DNA of 64,000 nucleotides, from the NCBI GenBank assembly GCA_024331125.1, contig JANDJI010000003.1, forward strand, positions 372,001 through 436,000, read 5' to 3'. Of this stretch, positions 62,594-64,000 are shown one piece after another (position 1 is the first letter of the stretch; every line of letters begins with the position of its first letter). The stretch is from Nitrospira sp. Its GTDB lineage: Bacteria; Nitrospirota; Nitrospiria; Nitrospirales; Nitrospiraceae. The translations under genes and the position numbers were made by a program. The notes under the pieces are model-generated. The model ran no database searches, was not told where the DNA came from, and worked only from the letters and a program-made list of their open reading frames with translations.

Positions 62594-63472
62594 ATGCCAA
62601 GTCTCCAATCGCTCCGCCGCAAGATCGCGGCGTTCAAGAACACCCAGAAGATCACGAAGGCCATGAAAATGGTGGCCGCCGCGAAGCTGAAACGCTCCCA
62701 GGACCGTATCCTGGCGGCCCGTCCCTACGCGCATAAAATGCGGGGCGTCTTGAGCAATTTAAGCCAACGGGTGAATCGCTCCGCCCATCCGCTCTTGCAG
62801 AAGCGAGAGGGCAAAAAAGTCGAAGTGTTGGTGGTGACGAGCGACCGCGGTTTGTGCGGGGGGTTCAACGGCAACATCGTGCGGCGGAGTACGGAGTTCG
62901 TGAGGCAGTGCGAGGCGAGGGGAGTGGCGGTCCATCTGAGTATCGTCGGGCGAAAGGGGCGGGATTATTTTCGCCGCCGCGCGTGGCCGATTCGCCAAGA
63001 ATGGACGGGGATTTTCGATAAGTTGAGTTTCGAGCATGCCATCGATATCGGCGGTGATCTCACGGATCACTTCATCCAAGGCACGTTCGATGAACTCTAC
63101 GTCGTGTACAATGAGTTCAAGTCGGCGATCCAGCAACGTGTGATCGTCGAGAAACTCTTTCCCGTCGATGCGGCTTCCGAGTTCGGTGTGGCGCCGGTCG
63201 AAGGCGCGGCGGGAGGAGGCTATCTCTACGAGCCGGGTGAAGCGGAACTGTTGGACGTTCTGGTACCCAAGCATTTTCAAGTTCAAACTTATAGAATTCT
63301 TCTGGAATCGGCCGCCGCCGAGCACGGGGCTCGCATGGCTGCCATGGACGGCGCGACGCGCAACGCCGGGCAGCTCATCAAAAAAGTCACGCTGTACTAC
63401 AACAAGACTCGGCAAGCGGCGATTACCAAGGAATTGATGGATATCGTAGGAGGCGCGGAAGCCCTGAAGTAG
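62594..63472 (+). CDS. atpG: ATP synthase F1 subunit gamma
   Basis: The 292-residue gamma subunit forms the rotating central shaft. KIAAFKNTQKITKAMKMVAA is the conserved N-terminal helix, VVTSDRGLCGGFNGN the family signature in the middle, and MDGATRNAGQLIKKVTLYYN with the C-terminal RQAAITKELMDIVGGAEAL the conserved end. The length is normal. No clear ribosome site precedes the ATG. It follows atpA after 75 bases and precedes atpD after 118. Confidence 0.96.
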   Translation: MPSLQSLRRKIAAFKNTQKITKAMKMVAAAKLKRSQDRILAARPYAHKMRGVLSNLSQRVNRSAHPLLQKREGKKVEVLVVTSDRGLCGGFNGNIVRRSTEFVRQCEARGVAVHLSIVGRKGRDYFRRRAWPIRQEWTGIFDKLSFEHAIDIGGDLTDHFIQGTFDELYVVYNEFKSAIQQRVIVEKLFPVDAASEFGVAPVEGAAGGGYLYEPGEAELLDVLVPKHFQVQTYRILLESAAAEHGARMAAMDGATRNAGQLIKKVTLYYNKTRQAAITKELMDIVGGAEALK

Positions 63473-63590
63473 GGACCGTCGCGAGCACGTTTCGTAACGC
63501 GCGAGCAAGAGAAGCGGGTGAGCCCCAGGAGAGGATCGATTTGTCGGTCAAGGGGCGTGGAAAACAGACATCGATTTGGAAAGGTGAAGA

Positions 63591-64000
63591 ATGAGTACAG
63601 GTAAGGTTGTCCAAGTCATCGGCCCGGTGGTGGACGTGGAATTTCCTCCGGGGAAATTGCCGAACATTTATAATGCGCTGAAAATGGAACAGGCGGAGGA
63701 CAAGGCAGCCGGAAGGCCGGCCATCCGATTGACGCTCGAAGTCGCTCAGCATTTGGGGGAGAATCGTGTGCGGGGGGTGGCCATGTCGTCAACGGACGGC
63801 CTGACGCGAGGCATGGAGGTTCACGATACGGGCGCTCCCATCTCCGTTCCGGTCGGACGTGAAACGCTGGGGCGACTGATTAACGTCCTCGGTGAACCGG
63901 TGGATGAGAAGGGGCCGATCAAAGCCAAGAAGACCTACCCGATTCACCGTCCTGCGCCGAAGCTCGAAGATCAAGAAACCAAAACCGAAGTGCTGGAAAC
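63591..64000 (+). CDS. atpD: ATP synthase F1 subunit beta (5' part, cut by window end)
   Basis: About 136 codons of the catalytic beta subunit are present. The start [20 protein letters not shown] and the later [19 protein letters not shown] and [20 protein letters not shown] match the N-terminal beta-barrel domain and the approach to the nucleotide-binding domain. The P-loop is beyond the window. AGGTGA lies upstream of the ATG. A short insert rich in Glu, Lys and Ala (near [12 protein letters not shown]) follows the first strands. The reading frame is open to the last base. Confidence 0.95.
   Translation, partial: MSTGKVVQVIGPVVDVEFPPGKLPNIYNALKMEQAEDKAAGRPAIRLTLEVAQHLGENRVRGVAMSSTDGLTRGMEVHDTGAPISVPVGRETLGRLINVLGEPVDEKGPIKAKKTYPIHRPAPKLEDQETKTEVLE

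Overview
The window is 64 kb of GC-rich (roughly 60%) bacterial chromosome, densely packed with genes. It has no insertion sequences, phage genes, CRISPR arrays or rRNA operons that I can see. Gene content points to a Gram-negative organism: lipid A-type glycosyltransferases, lipoproteins, type IV pilus minor pilins with PilY1, an AsmA protein and many multi-domain histidine kinases. A citramalate synthase, SUMF1-fold proteins and above all a guanidine-I riboswitch next to a guanidinase-type ureohydrolase fit Nitrospira (Nitrospirota) best. That placement is inference from gene content, not a measured phylogeny.

Layout. 1-4.6 kb: overlapping two-component genes (CHASE3 kinase, small receiver, receiver-kinase-receiver hybrid) plus a secreted phosphodiester glycosidase. 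4.6-6.1 kb: a rhodanese, a lipoprotein and an AT-rich orotate phosphoribosyltransferase that looks foreign. 6.2-10.4 kb: a CbiX-like protein, a DUF523-DUF1722 protein, a photolyase and a TIGR01777 epimerase-like protein. 10.6-12.9 kb: two secreted SUMF1-fold proteins. 12.9-14.9 kb: a zinc-ribbon protein divergent from a CarH-like B12 photoreceptor regulator, then a DUF1566 protein. 15.3-22.1 kb: cimA, ihfA, a MerR regulator, tRNA-Pro, surE, dedA, cysS, rlmB and a LuxR-type HTH protein.

22.3-37.0 kb is a pilus region in two sets. The first has prepilin peptidase, four divergent pseudopilin-like genes and a short PilB/GspE ATPase. The second, behind a good sigma-54 promoter match, has FimT/PilV/PilW/PilX-like minor pilins, a PilY2-like protein, PilY1 and a lipoprotein. 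37.1-44.3 kb: phoH, ybeY, ftsY, an M1 peptidase, a TolB-like lipoprotein and a PAP2 phosphatase. 44.3-47.3 kb: a GT2, LAB_N and GT83 set for lipid-linked sugar transfer. 47.5-51.4 kb: mixed enzymes and hypothetical proteins.

51.5-54.5 kb is the most notable locus: a promoter, a guanidine-I (ykkC) riboswitch, a candidate terminator, an APC-family permease and a guanidinase-like ureohydrolase. Together they suggest guanidine-induced import and hydrolysis of guanidine to urea and ammonia. 54.7-60.1 kb holds an AsmA protein, a PAS-rich hybrid kinase and a HEAT-repeat protein. The window ends in atpH-atpA-atpG-atpD (F1 part of ATP synthase; atpD is cut by the window edge), with no F0 genes next to it.
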